NCBI GenBank assembly: GCA_947500875.1
Contig: CANMUN010000009.1
Span: forward strand, 1 to 64,000
DNA: 64,000 bases
Source: Flavobacteriales bacterium
Lineage (GTDB): Bacteria > Bacteroidota > Bacteroidia > Flavobacteriales_D > Crocinitomicaceae
Direction: 5' to 3'
Below are positions 52,437 through 61,171 of this stretch, in pieces. Both the position numbers and the translations under genes were made by a program. The first letter of the stretch is position 1. Each line of letters begins with the position of its first letter. Under the pieces are notes generated by a model. That model did not search any database. It was not told where the DNA came from and saw only the letters and a list, made by a program, of their open reading frames with translations.

Positions 52437-53560
52437 AGCGATTTGTTCCTGTAAAGTTCGAGTAAATTATTTACATACGGCACAATATCAAATTTTTGAG
52501 CGCAGGAGGTTGAATACATTGACATGTTGCGGTACAAATCAGGATTATTAATTAATTCAAGTATTTTATCAACGAAGCATTTGACGTTTTCTTCCTCGAT
52601 TAAAAAACCGTTTTTTCCTTCTTCGATCAGATCTCGGTTGCCCCCTCCGTCAAGTGTGATTACGGGAAGTCCGGCTGCCATGGCTTCGATGATGACTAAT
52701 CCAAATGGTTCGTGTCTTGCGGTGTGAATGTAAATATCTGATTCTGAGAGGTATATTTCCACATTGTCTACATTACCATGAAAATAACAGATTTTACCTA
52801 CTTCGTTATTTGCGGCTAGCTTTCTCATAACTTCAAATAATTCTCCATCCCCTAAAAAATGTACTTCAAAATCGAAACCTTGTTTATTTAGTTCCTTGGC
52901 TATCTTAATGAGTAATTGCTGATTTTTTTTAGCGACAAATGAGCCGACATTTATCAATTTGATGGGATTAGTGATGCATTTTCGAATTGTTTCTTGCTTG
53001 AATTTATTATAATCTATGGGATTCAACATTAATAAGTGACCATGATTTTGTATGTTTTGTTTGAAATAATTTTCTGTTTGTTTGGAAATCGAAATGAATG
53101 TTGTTCCTCCGTTTCGAATATACCGTTTCAGTAAATAGGTTCGTTCAAAAGCTTCCGTTATTCTTGCTTTGCTCAATTGACTAAAAATTTGAAACTTCTG
53201 TAATTGGTGCATTTTATCATGTCCGTGACTAAACCATATCGTTTTAGGATAAAAACAACTTCTGCTCACCATTTCTGCTTCAAACATGTGAGAATGAATA
53301 ATATCGGGCTGAAAGGCCTCCAAAAAATTTTGCAAAGCGGCTATTTGAACCCTGTTTTTTCGCCAAAGGGATAGCTGAATGCTTGCAGGAATACAATGAA
53401 TTAAGGGTAGAATATCCTCAATATCATAAGCGATTTCATTTCGGAAAATTACCAACCGCACTTCAATGCCATTACGTTTTGCCAATTCACGGACGATATC
53501 GGTAACCATGCGTTCTGCACCGCCTTTTTTGAGATTGGGTATGATGTGGAGGATTTTCAT
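52424..53560 (-). CDS. GT4-family glycosyltransferase
   Basis: The 378-aa GT-B enzyme shows KILHIIPNLKKGGAERMVTD (acceptor side), HSHMFEAEMVSR, IKLINVGSFVAKKNQQLLIKI, and the donor site HEPFGLVIIEAMAAGLPVIT with E-x7-E intact, then GGGNRDLIEEGKNGFLIE. Base composition is visibly more AT-rich than the asnB gene next to it, with many AAA/ATT codons. It overlaps asnB by 13 nt. Specificity is unknown. Confidence 0.9.
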   Translation of the reverse strand: MKILHIIPNLKKGGAERMVTDIVRELAKRNGIEVRLVIFRNEIAYDIEDILPLIHCIPASIQLSLWRKNRVQIAALQNFLEAFQPDIIHSHMFEAEMVSRSCFYPKTIWFSHGHDKMHQLQKFQIFSQLSKARITEAFERTYLLKRYIRNGGTTFISISKQTENYFKQNIQNHGHLLMLNPIDYNKFKQETIRKCITNPIKLINVGSFVAKKNQQLLIKIAKELNKQGFDFEVHFLGDGELFEVMRKLAANNEVGKICYFHGNVDNVEIYLSESDIYIHTARHEPFGLVIIEAMAAGLPVITLDGGGNRDLIEEGKNGFLIEEENVKCFVDKILELINNPDLYRNMSMYSTSCAQKFDIVPYVNNLLELYRNKSLCAE

Positions 53561-53564
53561 GAGG

Positions 53565-54464
53565 CTAACCCTTCTGAATCATTGATTTATAATCTTGGCT
53601 TTCTAAACTCACACACTTCACCCCCATTGCTTCACTTTCCTTGGCCACCAAGCCCCATGATTCGTTAAAAGACATGTATAAATTTAGGTCCATAGAGCCT
53701 ACAAGGGATAAAAATTGTTCCCGGGGCAGATTTATACCATGTTCAACGATTCGATGATTCATGCCCAAATAGTCAAAGATGCTTTTATCAAGCACGTGAA
53801 CGACAGCATTCTCGATCAATAAGGCGTGTACCACCTGATTGTGCAAGTTTTTATTGAAAGTGTTGGCACCAAACACTCCAATATGGATTTTACTACGATC
53901 GAGGTTTAATTTTGTAAGGTTTTGAGGTATGATTGGATCCGGCAACGGTTGGTGATAGGATTCGAAGCCGTAAAGTGTTGAAAAAACCTCTTCCAATCCC
54001 TTTTTAACGAAACCAAATCGATGAATCGTTCCATGCTTTCCGAGTTGAATGAGTTTTCCGATGAAATTGCGGTGGGACAGATCGTGCCATTCGCTTATGG
54101 TCCCGTGGTAAAGGACCTCAATGGAATGGTTTTCCGCCAATTTTTCGATCCATGTCAAAAAATAAGGTGCAAACCCACTAAACACCATACGCTCGAACTG
54201 CTGTTGTTTAAGGTGTTCCAGTAGGCGTTCAACTTGTTTACTGCTGAGCCTGCAATGCGAAAAATATTGAGGTATTCCAATGGCATTCTGCTGAAACAGC
54301 CCCATCGTTGCATTCGCTATTCCCAACCAATTTCCTTGGGTTGGTGTTCCATAAAAAGCAATAGTCGACGAATGGTTTCGAATTGCTTCAATGCTTGCGA
54401 GCAATTCTTCCAATGCATTCGATGAGATGCCTGGTACTTTATTTCGAAAGTATTTCCGAATCAT
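53565..54464 (-). CDS. Putative GT-B glycosyltransferase, divergent
   Basis: The 299-aa protein is shorter than usual GT4 enzymes and lacks a clear Rossmann start, but the C-terminal half has IHIGVFGANTFNKNLHNQV and SFNESWGLVAKESEAMGVK, aligned with the E-x7-E donor motif region. The family call rests on this and on the neighbours. It overlaps the upstream GT2 gene by 26 nt. Confidence 0.7.
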   Translation of the reverse strand: MIRKYFRNKVPGISSNALEELLASIEAIRNHSSTIAFYGTPTQGNWLGIANATMGLFQQNAIGIPQYFSHCRLSSKQVERLLEHLKQQQFERMVFSGFAPYFLTWIEKLAENHSIEVLYHGTISEWHDLSHRNFIGKLIQLGKHGTIHRFGFVKKGLEEVFSTLYGFESYHQPLPDPIIPQNLTKLNLDRSKIHIGVFGANTFNKNLHNQVVHALLIENAVVHVLDKSIFDYLGMNHRIVEHGINLPREQFLSLVGSMDLNLYMSFNESWGLVAKESEAMGVKCVSLESQDYKSMIQKG

Positions 54465-55428
54465 AGCGTAGGTATTCGTTTCTCGAAGATACTTTTCTTT
54501 GGTAGCTTTTGTTCACCATTCGGCTGATTTTTGAAAAAATAATGCGCCGTTCAGAAATCCGTGCCTTTTCTTGAGGGCTTTTAGCTAATAAAAGATCAAC
54601 CCATAAGGTGTTTTTCACGATAAGACGGTAGATGTAAAATTGAGCTATCGATAGTCGTTTATAGTAGTACAAGATTTCAGAGACGTAAAGTTGGGCTGCC
54701 AGATTGGAAAATGTTGAGGTGCTTGCGGCATTAACGTGTTGAATTTGTGTTTCTCCACAAAAAAAATGATGCATCCCTTTTCGCTGAAGGCGATAACACC
54801 ATTCCATATCTTCCCAATAGAGGAAAAAGTCTTCATCCAGCTTCAATTCAGGCAATACGAACTTTTCTCGTTCCCCCAGCACAACAGCACCACTGGCAAA
54901 ATCAACCTCATGCGTTTCATAATGCATGCTTTGAGGAGCATAATTTTTCTTGTTTTTGCGGGTTCGAAAAAATTTGATCCAAAGGGGATGTTGGCGAATT
55001 ATTCGTATTAAATCAGGGAAAATTCTACCAGAACCAATCAGCAGACTTTGGTCGTTTGAAGCGTGAATACGGCAAGTTACCAGCCCGACGTTGTAATTTT
55101 GTGATTTTTCGATGTGCGTTTGAATTAAAGCGCTCAAGGTATTAGATGAGATTTCTGTATCGGGATTGAGTAGCATAAAGTATCGTCCCGTAGCTTTATT
55201 CAGTCCAAGATTATTCGCCCTTGCGAAGCCCAAATTGTAATCAGCCCTGATCCAATTAACCTCCTTGAAAGAAGCACGCAGTGGTTCCATCTCATCCCAT
55301 TCAGGACTGTTATCTACCACGATTATTTCCAAGGATAAACTTCCCGCATGAGTGTATATCGACTTTAAACAATTGGCTAATAGTTCTGGAGTGCGGTAAT
55401 GGACCAATATAACGGATAATTCTATCAT
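54439..55428 (-). CDS. GT2-family glycosyltransferase (rhamnosyltransferase-like)
   Basis: The 329-aa GT-A protein begins MIELSVILVHYRTPELLANC, then IIVVDNSPEWDE, and YNLGFARANNLGL with NPDTEI (the DxD-equivalent metal-binding region), then EDFFLYWEDMEWCYRL. This layout is typical of WcaA/WbbL-like rhamnosyl- or related transferases. The start at 55428 overlaps the deacetylase stop by ATGA; the ATG at 55443 is an alternative. Confidence 0.88.
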   Translation of the reverse strand: MIELSVILVHYRTPELLANCLKSIYTHAGSLSLEIIVVDNSPEWDEMEPLRASFKEVNWIRADYNLGFARANNLGLNKATGRYFMLLNPDTEISSNTLSALIQTHIEKSQNYNVGLVTCRIHASNDQSLLIGSGRIFPDLIRIIRQHPLWIKFFRTRKNKKNYAPQSMHYETHEVDFASGAVVLGEREKFVLPELKLDEDFFLYWEDMEWCYRLQRKGMHHFFCGETQIQHVNAASTSTFSNLAAQLYVSEILYYYKRLSIAQFYIYRLIVKNTLWVDLLLAKSPQEKARISERRIIFSKISRMVNKSYQRKVSSRNEYLRYDSEILSK

Positions 55429-56462
55429 GCGTACTTTATACATTTACGCCATCCATTCACTGAAAAATGACGAATTCCGTTGGTAATATATTGGAGTTCT
55501 TCAGTGCTTGTTTCCTCTCCCAATGGATACCTTGGTAAAGCCATTCGACTCGTTTCGTGAGCTAAAAAGACATTTCCTGGATGGTTTAGAACAGCCGATT
55601 GGAATCCCGACTCCATGGCTAATTGCATGGTTCGGTACGACACGTCCATGAGTCCTCCGTATGGATAGGCAAAATGCTTCACCTCTACCCCAGTTTTTTC
55701 TGCCATCTCCTCACGCGAACGAATCATTTCATGCCGAACCTCATCATCGGAAAGACCGGCAAGTGAAACATGATTGACCGTATGGGCCCCAATCGTTACC
55801 AACGGGTGAATAGCATATTTTTTTAAGGTGTCCCATGAAGCAGTCAACGATTGAACAGGTCTTTGCCAATCGTCGATTGGAACGGATGTTAACTCGGGTA
55901 AAAGGCGATGCAATTCCCTCTGAGGAAGACGGAGTATTTTGTTCCTTAATAGTTCAAAAACCGCCGTTTTTTGCGCTGGTGAGGCCGAAACCAATGTTTC
56001 ATTACCGAAATAAACGCAATCCTTGTTTTGAATAATTTCCTCCAGGGTAAACCACCACATTAAAGCCGTTTCGTTGGGAAAACAATTGGTTACATACAAG
56101 GTAAATGGCACCTCTTCCGCTTCAAAAACCGGTAGACCGTAGGTGAAATTATCCAAGTAACCATCATCGAGGGTGATGCAAATGAATTTATTCCGAGGAG
56201 AGGCAGAGGATTGCAATTCCAGCATTAATTGATCCATGGAAATAAACCGATACCCTTGCGCTTTAAAATAGCGGATGCGCTGTTGCAAGGTTGATGGTGT
56301 TATGGCGAGCCCCTTGTTGAAGGTGTATTGTTCCCTGTCTTCGAAAGGTAAAATGCGGTGAAGCATAAAGATATGACCCATACCAGCCAACATTGGACGG
56401 GAGAGTTTGCCTTTTGTCTTAACAAAAAGACCCAATGTTTTATGGTGCAGCCAATTGTTCAT
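55425..56462 (-). CDS. Polysaccharide deacetylase (NodB/CE4 family)
   Basis: The 345-aa protein has the NodB motif 1 ITLDDGYLDNF with the metal-binding Asp pair, a second motif near TIGAHTVNHVSLAG (H-x3-H), and HFAYPYGGLMDVSYR. It likely removes N-acetyl or related groups from a sugar of the surface polysaccharide or its precursor. There is no signal peptide, so it would act in the cytoplasm or at the inner membrane. It follows the GNAT gene with no gap (TAA directly followed by ATG). Confidence 0.88.
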   Translation of the reverse strand: MNNWLHHKTLGLFVKTKGKLSRPMLAGMGHIFMLHRILPFEDREQYTFNKGLAITPSTLQQRIRYFKAQGYRFISMDQLMLELQSSASPRNKFICITLDDGYLDNFTYGLPVFEAEEVPFTLYVTNCFPNETALMWWFTLEEIIQNKDCVYFGNETLVSASPAQKTAVFELLRNKILRLPQRELHRLLPELTSVPIDDWQRPVQSLTASWDTLKKYAIHPLVTIGAHTVNHVSLAGLSDDEVRHEMIRSREEMAEKTGVEVKHFAYPYGGLMDVSYRTMQLAMESGFQSAVLNHPGNVFLAHETSRMALPRYPLGEETSTEELQYITNGIRHFSVNGWRKCIKYA

Positions 56463-57398
56463 TTAAAATGTATCATTATCTGCTGCTGTAAATTTCATTT
56501 TTTCCAACGGGATGATGTTCGAAAAATTAATGCCTCCGATTGCGTGGGTGGCTTCTAGTTTTTGACCAATTTTTTGAAAATAGTTGGCCAAGGGGGTATT
56601 GGTACTTCCTTGAAAGCGCAGGTGAGGGATGAACATTTTTGCCGCAAGTTTTTTCAGGTGATCAAGCGTTCTACCCCATTCGCGTTCTTCGGCCATTTGC
56701 ATATCACCAAGGAGTAAATATTCGCTGTTGAATTTCACCCAGCAATTCAATCCAGCCACTTCTATTAAATAGTTTTTTTCGTAGGTTTTGTAATTGAAAA
56801 AGTCGGATGAATGGTCAATGACAGGCACTCCATGCTGTTTACAGGAGCTCGGAAAAGGCTGACCTTTTTTACAATTGGAAAGGATGCGATGCCCACGTTT
56901 ATAAAACGTATCTTCAGACCAATTAAACCATTTGTGCATGCGATAGAATGAAAGCGTTTTTACGCGAAGCGTGTAAGCCTCTATGGTATCGAAATGAATC
57001 CAAGTTAACTTTCGCACAAATCCAGCGTATGAATTATTGTTGGGGAAACCAAAAACCAAATGAATTCCTTGCTCTTTGCATAAATCGTAGGTCTTTTGGG
57101 CTAACATAGTGAATAGTCCTTTTCCTTGATGCGCAGTATGCGTCATGGTGTCGCCCGATTGGGCCACCAGATACGTTTGGCCCTTGTAAATCGCGATGCA
57201 GGGAAAAACACCGTAAAAGGCAACAGCATCTCCATTGAAATCATAAGCAGTGTACCCAAGATAGCTAATACCCGCAAAATTGGTGTCTAATTTCTGTTGG
57301 AAGGCTCTTTCTGTAATTTTTTTTCCAAAAGCGTTCTCGTACAAAGGAACTAAATCTTTGACCGTATTCTTCGTGAGTTGATGGATTTGATAACTCAT
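56463..57398 (-). CDS. GNAT-family acetyltransferase in polysaccharide locus
   Basis: The 311-aa protein has a GNAT acetyl-CoA site (SGDTMTHTAHQGKGLFTMLA) and GFPNNNSYAGFVRKLTW, with a long C-terminal part resembling the second half of Eis-like GNATs. A role in acylating a sugar or lipid precursor is inferred from context. The start at 57398 overlaps the GT2 stop (ATGA); the track start at 57440 lies within that gene. Confidence 0.78.
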   Translation of the reverse strand: MSYQIHQLTKNTVKDLVPLYENAFGKKITERAFQQKLDTNFAGISYLGYTAYDFNGDAVAFYGVFPCIAIYKGQTYLVAQSGDTMTHTAHQGKGLFTMLAQKTYDLCKEQGIHLVFGFPNNNSYAGFVRKLTWIHFDTIEAYTLRVKTLSFYRMHKWFNWSEDTFYKRGHRILSNCKKGQPFPSSCKQHGVPVIDHSSDFFNYKTYEKNYLIEVAGLNCWVKFNSEYLLLGDMQMAEEREWGRTLDHLKKLAAKMFIPHLRFQGSTNTPLANYFQKIGQKLEATHAIGGINFSNIIPLEKMKFTAADNDTF

Positions 57399-58198
57399 TG
57401 GAATAGTTTTTTGACGCTTCGGTATGGTTTCATTAACCAATTCCCTATCCGATAATCAGGCGTTTCGAGTAGTTGTTTTTTTTGGTAATACATTTTTTCG
57501 TAGCATTCGGCCATGAAAACAGCATGTTTTTGATGAACGTACTGTTTTATCTGTTCCAAATTTTGATTCGCTACTTCAAATGTACGCGAGTTTTTTGAGG
57601 AGCGTGCTAAAAAAAATATGCCCTCAATCTTGTTAAACTTCCATGGGCTTTGACCAACTCTTATCCAAAATTCCCAATCCTCCAAGCCCAGTTTGCTAAG
57701 GAATTCGTCGTAATAACCCACTTTGTCATAAACAGCCTTTCGGATCAATGCAGTAACAGCTAATTGATTCATGATAAGCTGACGATCTATGGAAAAATGG
57801 GATTGAATTTTAACATGATTCTCCATGCCAAAGTAGCGTATATCACCGAAAGCTACTCCAACCTCTGCATCACGGAGTACCTCAATACTTCTGGCAATGG
57901 AATCTGGATTAATTACATCATCTGCATCCAATGGAACAATACAATCAGCCGTCGATTGCTTGATGGCCGCATTTCGCGCAAGACTCGGCCCTGCATTTTC
58001 TTGGTGAAGAATATGAATTTTTTCATTTCTTTCATAATCCTTAAGTTTTTCAATAGAAAATGGATCAGTACTTCCGTCATTCACAATCCAAACATCAAAG
58101 TTGGGATATGTTTGATTAAAAATTGAATCAATTGTTTCTTGAATGGTTTCTCCAGCGTTATAGTAGGGAATGATAAAGGAAACAAGGGGATTTGTCAT
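57395..58198 (-). CDS. GT2-family glycosyltransferase
   Basis: The 267-aa single GT-A domain has VSFIIPYYNAGETIQETIDS, DVWIVNDGSTDPFSIEKL, NAGPSLARNAAIKQS, VPLDADDVINPD (DxD metal site), and KLGLEDWEFWIRVGQ with the ED base motif. The gene is AT-rich compared with neighbours further left. Its ATG lies 6 nt after the upstream stop, and its stop is coupled to the GNAT gene. Confidence 0.9.
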   Translation of the reverse strand: MTNPLVSFIIPYYNAGETIQETIDSIFNQTYPNFDVWIVNDGSTDPFSIEKLKDYERNEKIHILHQENAGPSLARNAAIKQSTADCIVPLDADDVINPDSIARSIEVLRDAEVGVAFGDIRYFGMENHVKIQSHFSIDRQLIMNQLAVTALIRKAVYDKVGYYDEFLSKLGLEDWEFWIRVGQSPWKFNKIEGIFFLARSSKNSRTFEVANQNLEQIKQYVHQKHAVFMAECYEKMYYQKKQLLETPDYRIGNWLMKPYRSVKKLFQ

Positions 58199-58204
58199 AA
58201 GGGA

Positions 58205-59188
58205 TTATTTGTGAATGAAATAAGCAGTCGAATCCATATCAAAATCCTTAAAACCACTATTGAAAGGGAACCCTGTTATTAATGTTGAATGAGAAGCAAG
58301 TGCATCATTTTGTACGTCAACGAGTTTTTGATGCCAGTTTTTTGACGATAGCTGAGGAAAGAAATGTTCATGAATAACAAGGTTTAATAGGGTCATGTCT
58401 TTGTGATGGTCGTTTGTCGCTTTAAAGATAAGTTTAGACATTTCATGCGTCAGGAAAAACAATAATTCACGCGAACCTCCACAAACCCCCGCATTGTATG
58501 CCCATTGATATTGGTAGGTTCTTGCAATTTTGTAATTGCTTTCAATAACATATTGCTCGTATTCCGCTTGAAGCCAGCCTGAGTCTTTGATACGATTCGC
58601 ATTGTCTCGACCTACATAAAGCGCCATTTTATTCTGAATGAATGGAAATGGATTTTGAGTGATGTAAACATCGTTACTGTCGGTAAAAAACACCTTTTCC
58701 AGCCTTGGTAGTTGTTTGAGAAATAAGTGATACAACAGCCAGCGCTCTTCAAAGATTGAATAGTTACCCAATTGGCAGAATCTAAATTGAACGTTATCGT
58801 TGGAGTACTGATCGATGAATGTTGGATCGAGTCCATCGTGAAGCACAATTCCTCTGACTCCAATTTTAATGACGGAGTCATACCAAGGCTGAATGTACTT
58901 AAATTCGGCAGCATTACGAATCGTTCCTGTTTGTGGATCCACTTTAAGCGTGAAATAACATGTTACGATGACATGCCTTAAATTCCTGTCTTTATCAGTA
59001 ATTTCTAGCTTTCTTTCTTGGTTTGAATTAAAGGTTAGGTGGTGAACATCTGTTTCCGTTTGTTTAATTTTTCTGATGATTTTTTTTCTTTGTTTCTTCC
59101 GTTCGAACGAATTATACATTAAAAGTTCAAAGTCAAGTTTTAAAGACTTTAATACCCGTTTTGCTTTATTTACTATGCGTTTAATCAA
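58205..59188 (-). CDS. Putative GT-A-type glycosyltransferase, TTG start
   Basis: The 327-aa protein has no confident family, but KVFFTDSNDVYITQNPF looks like a DxD-type nucleotide-sugar site and QYQWAYNAGVCGGSRELL resembles the acceptor region of GT8/GT34-like enzymes. The N-terminal 45 residues are highly basic, perhaps membrane-associating. The likely start is TTG at 59188: an AAGGA stretch lies 10 nt upstream, and the first in-frame ATG (59119) would drop 23 residues. The gene is AT-rich. Confidence 0.65.
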   Translation of the reverse strand: MIKRIVNKAKRVLKSLKLDFELLMYNSFERKKQRKKIIRKIKQTETDVHHLTFNSNQERKLEITDKDRNLRHVIVTCYFTLKVDPQTGTIRNAAEFKYIQPWYDSVIKIGVRGIVLHDGLDPTFIDQYSNDNVQFRFCQLGNYSIFEERWLLYHLFLKQLPRLEKVFFTDSNDVYITQNPFPFIQNKMALYVGRDNANRIKDSGWLQAEYEQYVIESNYKIARTYQYQWAYNAGVCGGSRELLFFLTHEMSKLIFKATNDHHKDMTLLNLVIHEHFFPQLSSKNWHQKLVDVQNDALASHSTLITGFPFNSGFKDFDMDSTAYFIHK

Positions 59189-59195
59189 AATATTT

Positions 59196-60014
59196 TTATC
59201 CTTTCCAAAATCTCATTTCGAGTGACATGCGCGTTTGATTCTCCATAAAATTATACCCTCCACCGTGGACCAAATAAGGAGAAAATAACATCACTTCATT
59301 CTCCTGTGGGTTGGGTCGAATAAGTTCTGGAATCTCATTATTGATTGAAATTACACAAGGAACCGTATAATTGGTGCCATTGAGAATAGCTCCTTGTACA
59401 GTTCGTTCAATTTCAGATTCTTTTAACAAGTGGCTTCCGGGTACAAGTCCCAATGAACTTTGCTCAGTACTACCGCAAATAGGCACGTAGATGTTCACCG
59501 CATCACGAAGTCGATCAAGCCAAACATCCCGGTGCGGAGGGTTATTGTCTTGGAAATTTTGAGGTCTCACCACACGCACGAAAAAATTATTCATGTCAAC
59601 ATGCTTCGCTTTAGTAGTTACATCCACTCCAATGATTGCAGAAATTCGTTTGTTAACTCGATGAATTTCAACAGGGAATTGACTTACATTCCATCCAGAT
59701 TGAATTAATTTGGCAACAGTTAAATGTATTTTATCATTCACATACAAATGATAATTTTCGAGTGTAAAACGGTCGTCAATTTTTCCGCCAGCTTCAACAA
59801 TTTTGTCACTTAGAAGCTGTGTAAGCCCTTCTTTTATTTTACTGAAATCTTCATCACTTAAAAATTTCTCAATGCTAAATCCTTCTTGGTTCCAGGGCGT
59901 TCTCTTTATTAAATTTTCATCTTTCTGAAGTAGTACTTCATTTTCGCCAACCAGCGTTTCACCAATTAATTCTAATTCTATCAGCCTACTGCCCAATCTA
60001 TAATTAACTATCAT
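59196..60014 (-). CDS. PhyH-like Fe(II)/2-oxoglutarate dioxygenase
   Basis: The 272-aa protein has a double-stranded beta-helix with the iron facial triad visible as PPHRDVW (His, Asp) and LVHGGGYNF (His), and TRMSLEMRF as the likely 2-oxoglutarate-binding Arg. Relatives hydroxylate small molecules or lipid tails; in this locus it may modify a sugar or lipid carrier, but this is a guess. It is coupled by ATGA to the upstream GT. The gene is AT-rich. Confidence 0.82.
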   Translation of the reverse strand: MIVNYRLGSRLIELELIGETLVGENEVLLQKDENLIKRTPWNQEGFSIEKFLSDEDFSKIKEGLTQLLSDKIVEAGGKIDDRFTLENYHLYVNDKIHLTVAKLIQSGWNVSQFPVEIHRVNKRISAIIGVDVTTKAKHVDMNNFFVRVVRPQNFQDNNPPHRDVWLDRLRDAVNIYVPICGSTEQSSLGLVPGSHLLKESEIERTVQGAILNGTNYTVPCVISINNEIPELIRPNPQENEVMLFSPYLVHGGGYNFMENQTRMSLEMRFWKG

Positions 60015-61171
60015 TTCTCCGTAATTATTCCTTTAGCGATTTGAAGGTAAAGTTCTTCCATTACATGAATGTTCTTGGAGATATTATAATTTTCATTCGT
60101 GTAGGAAAATTGTTCGTCAGCGAGCCTCTTCGCTTCCGATGGATGGGACAAAAACCAAAGACTTTTTTCTGCCATTTCGTTGACCGAATTAAACATAGGA
60201 AAAAAGGAATGAAATTTTCCGGTATCATTACCGAAATTCCAAAAAAGTTGTGGGAATCCAGCAGTGCTCAAATCAAAACTTACCCAGCCCCCTGGTAAAC
60301 CATGGTAACCATGGCCCCAAACTAAGTCAAGTTGGTCTTCCACCGCTGATTTTATGATATCATCTTGATGCCCTCTAAATTTGACCTGCTTTTCCAAACG
60401 GAGCTGTTCAACATAGCGACTAATACCTTCTTGTACAGGGTCTCCGCTGCCATAAATGTGCAATTCAGCCTCAGGATATTCTTCAACGATCCTTTGAAAT
60501 GCATACATAAACGGATCCAAAGGCTTCGCGGGTGTTAACCTCGTGAAAATTCCCAATTTCGGAGAAGAGGTATATCGATATTCGTTCTTTTTGAATTGAC
60601 GCTGAAATGAAAAGTTTAGGTTGTAATAAGTATGTTTAAATAATTTAAAATCAGATAGTTCGTACTTTATTTGATCGTCATGAAACCCCGAAACAAAATG
60701 AAATACTTCGGATTTAGGAAAAGCTTCATAATTGCCGGCTACTTGATAGGTTGAATTTTGCACGTGAATAAGCAATTTTTGCTGATGCTCGGCGGAAAGG
60801 TAACGTGCAATTTCCTTGTAATTGTATTCACCCATGATCGATATGCAATCAAACTTATTAAAAAACATTTTTATGGGTAACCGTTCATCGGGTAGGGATT
60901 TATTGACTAGGCGGTGTTCTATTTTTTGCTTTAGTGTTGGTGTTGTTCGGTGATTAATTTCATGGAGGAAATGTATTTTCGAACCTAATTCCCGATGTTT
61001 TGGATAATAATAATCGTTAAAACGATCACTAGTTTCTAAAGGTAAAAGGCACAAGATTTCAACGGAAAAACGATCTTTGTTGAGGGCGCGGTCCAATTCA
61101 TACGTAAAGCGCTGTGTTCCTGCTTGCCAAAACTCGGATACCACAAAAAGTACGTTAATTTTACTTTCCAT
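60011..61171 (-). CDS. GT4-like glycosyltransferase
   Basis: The 386-aa protein begins INVLFVVSEFWQAGTQRFTYE, has KLGIFTRLTPAKPLDPFMYA and AELHIYGSGDP in the donor half, then WGHGYHGLPGGWVSFDLST where GT4 enzymes have their Glu motif (divergent here). The start at 61171 replaces the track start at 61207, which is in the wecE-like gene; even so the genes overlap by 11 nt. Specificity is unknown. Confidence 0.8.
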   Translation of the reverse strand: MESKINVLFVVSEFWQAGTQRFTYELDRALNKDRFSVEILCLLPLETSDRFNDYYYPKHRELGSKIHFLHEINHRTTPTLKQKIEHRLVNKSLPDERLPIKMFFNKFDCISIMGEYNYKEIARYLSAEHQQKLLIHVQNSTYQVAGNYEAFPKSEVFHFVSGFHDDQIKYELSDFKLFKHTYYNLNFSFQRQFKKNEYRYTSSPKLGIFTRLTPAKPLDPFMYAFQRIVEEYPEAELHIYGSGDPVQEGISRYVEQLRLEKQVKFRGHQDDIIKSAVEDQLDLVWGHGYHGLPGGWVSFDLSTAGFPQLFWNFGNDTGKFHSFFPMFNSVNEMAEKSLWFLSHPSEAKRLADEQFSYTNENYNISKNIHVMEELYLQIAKGIITEK

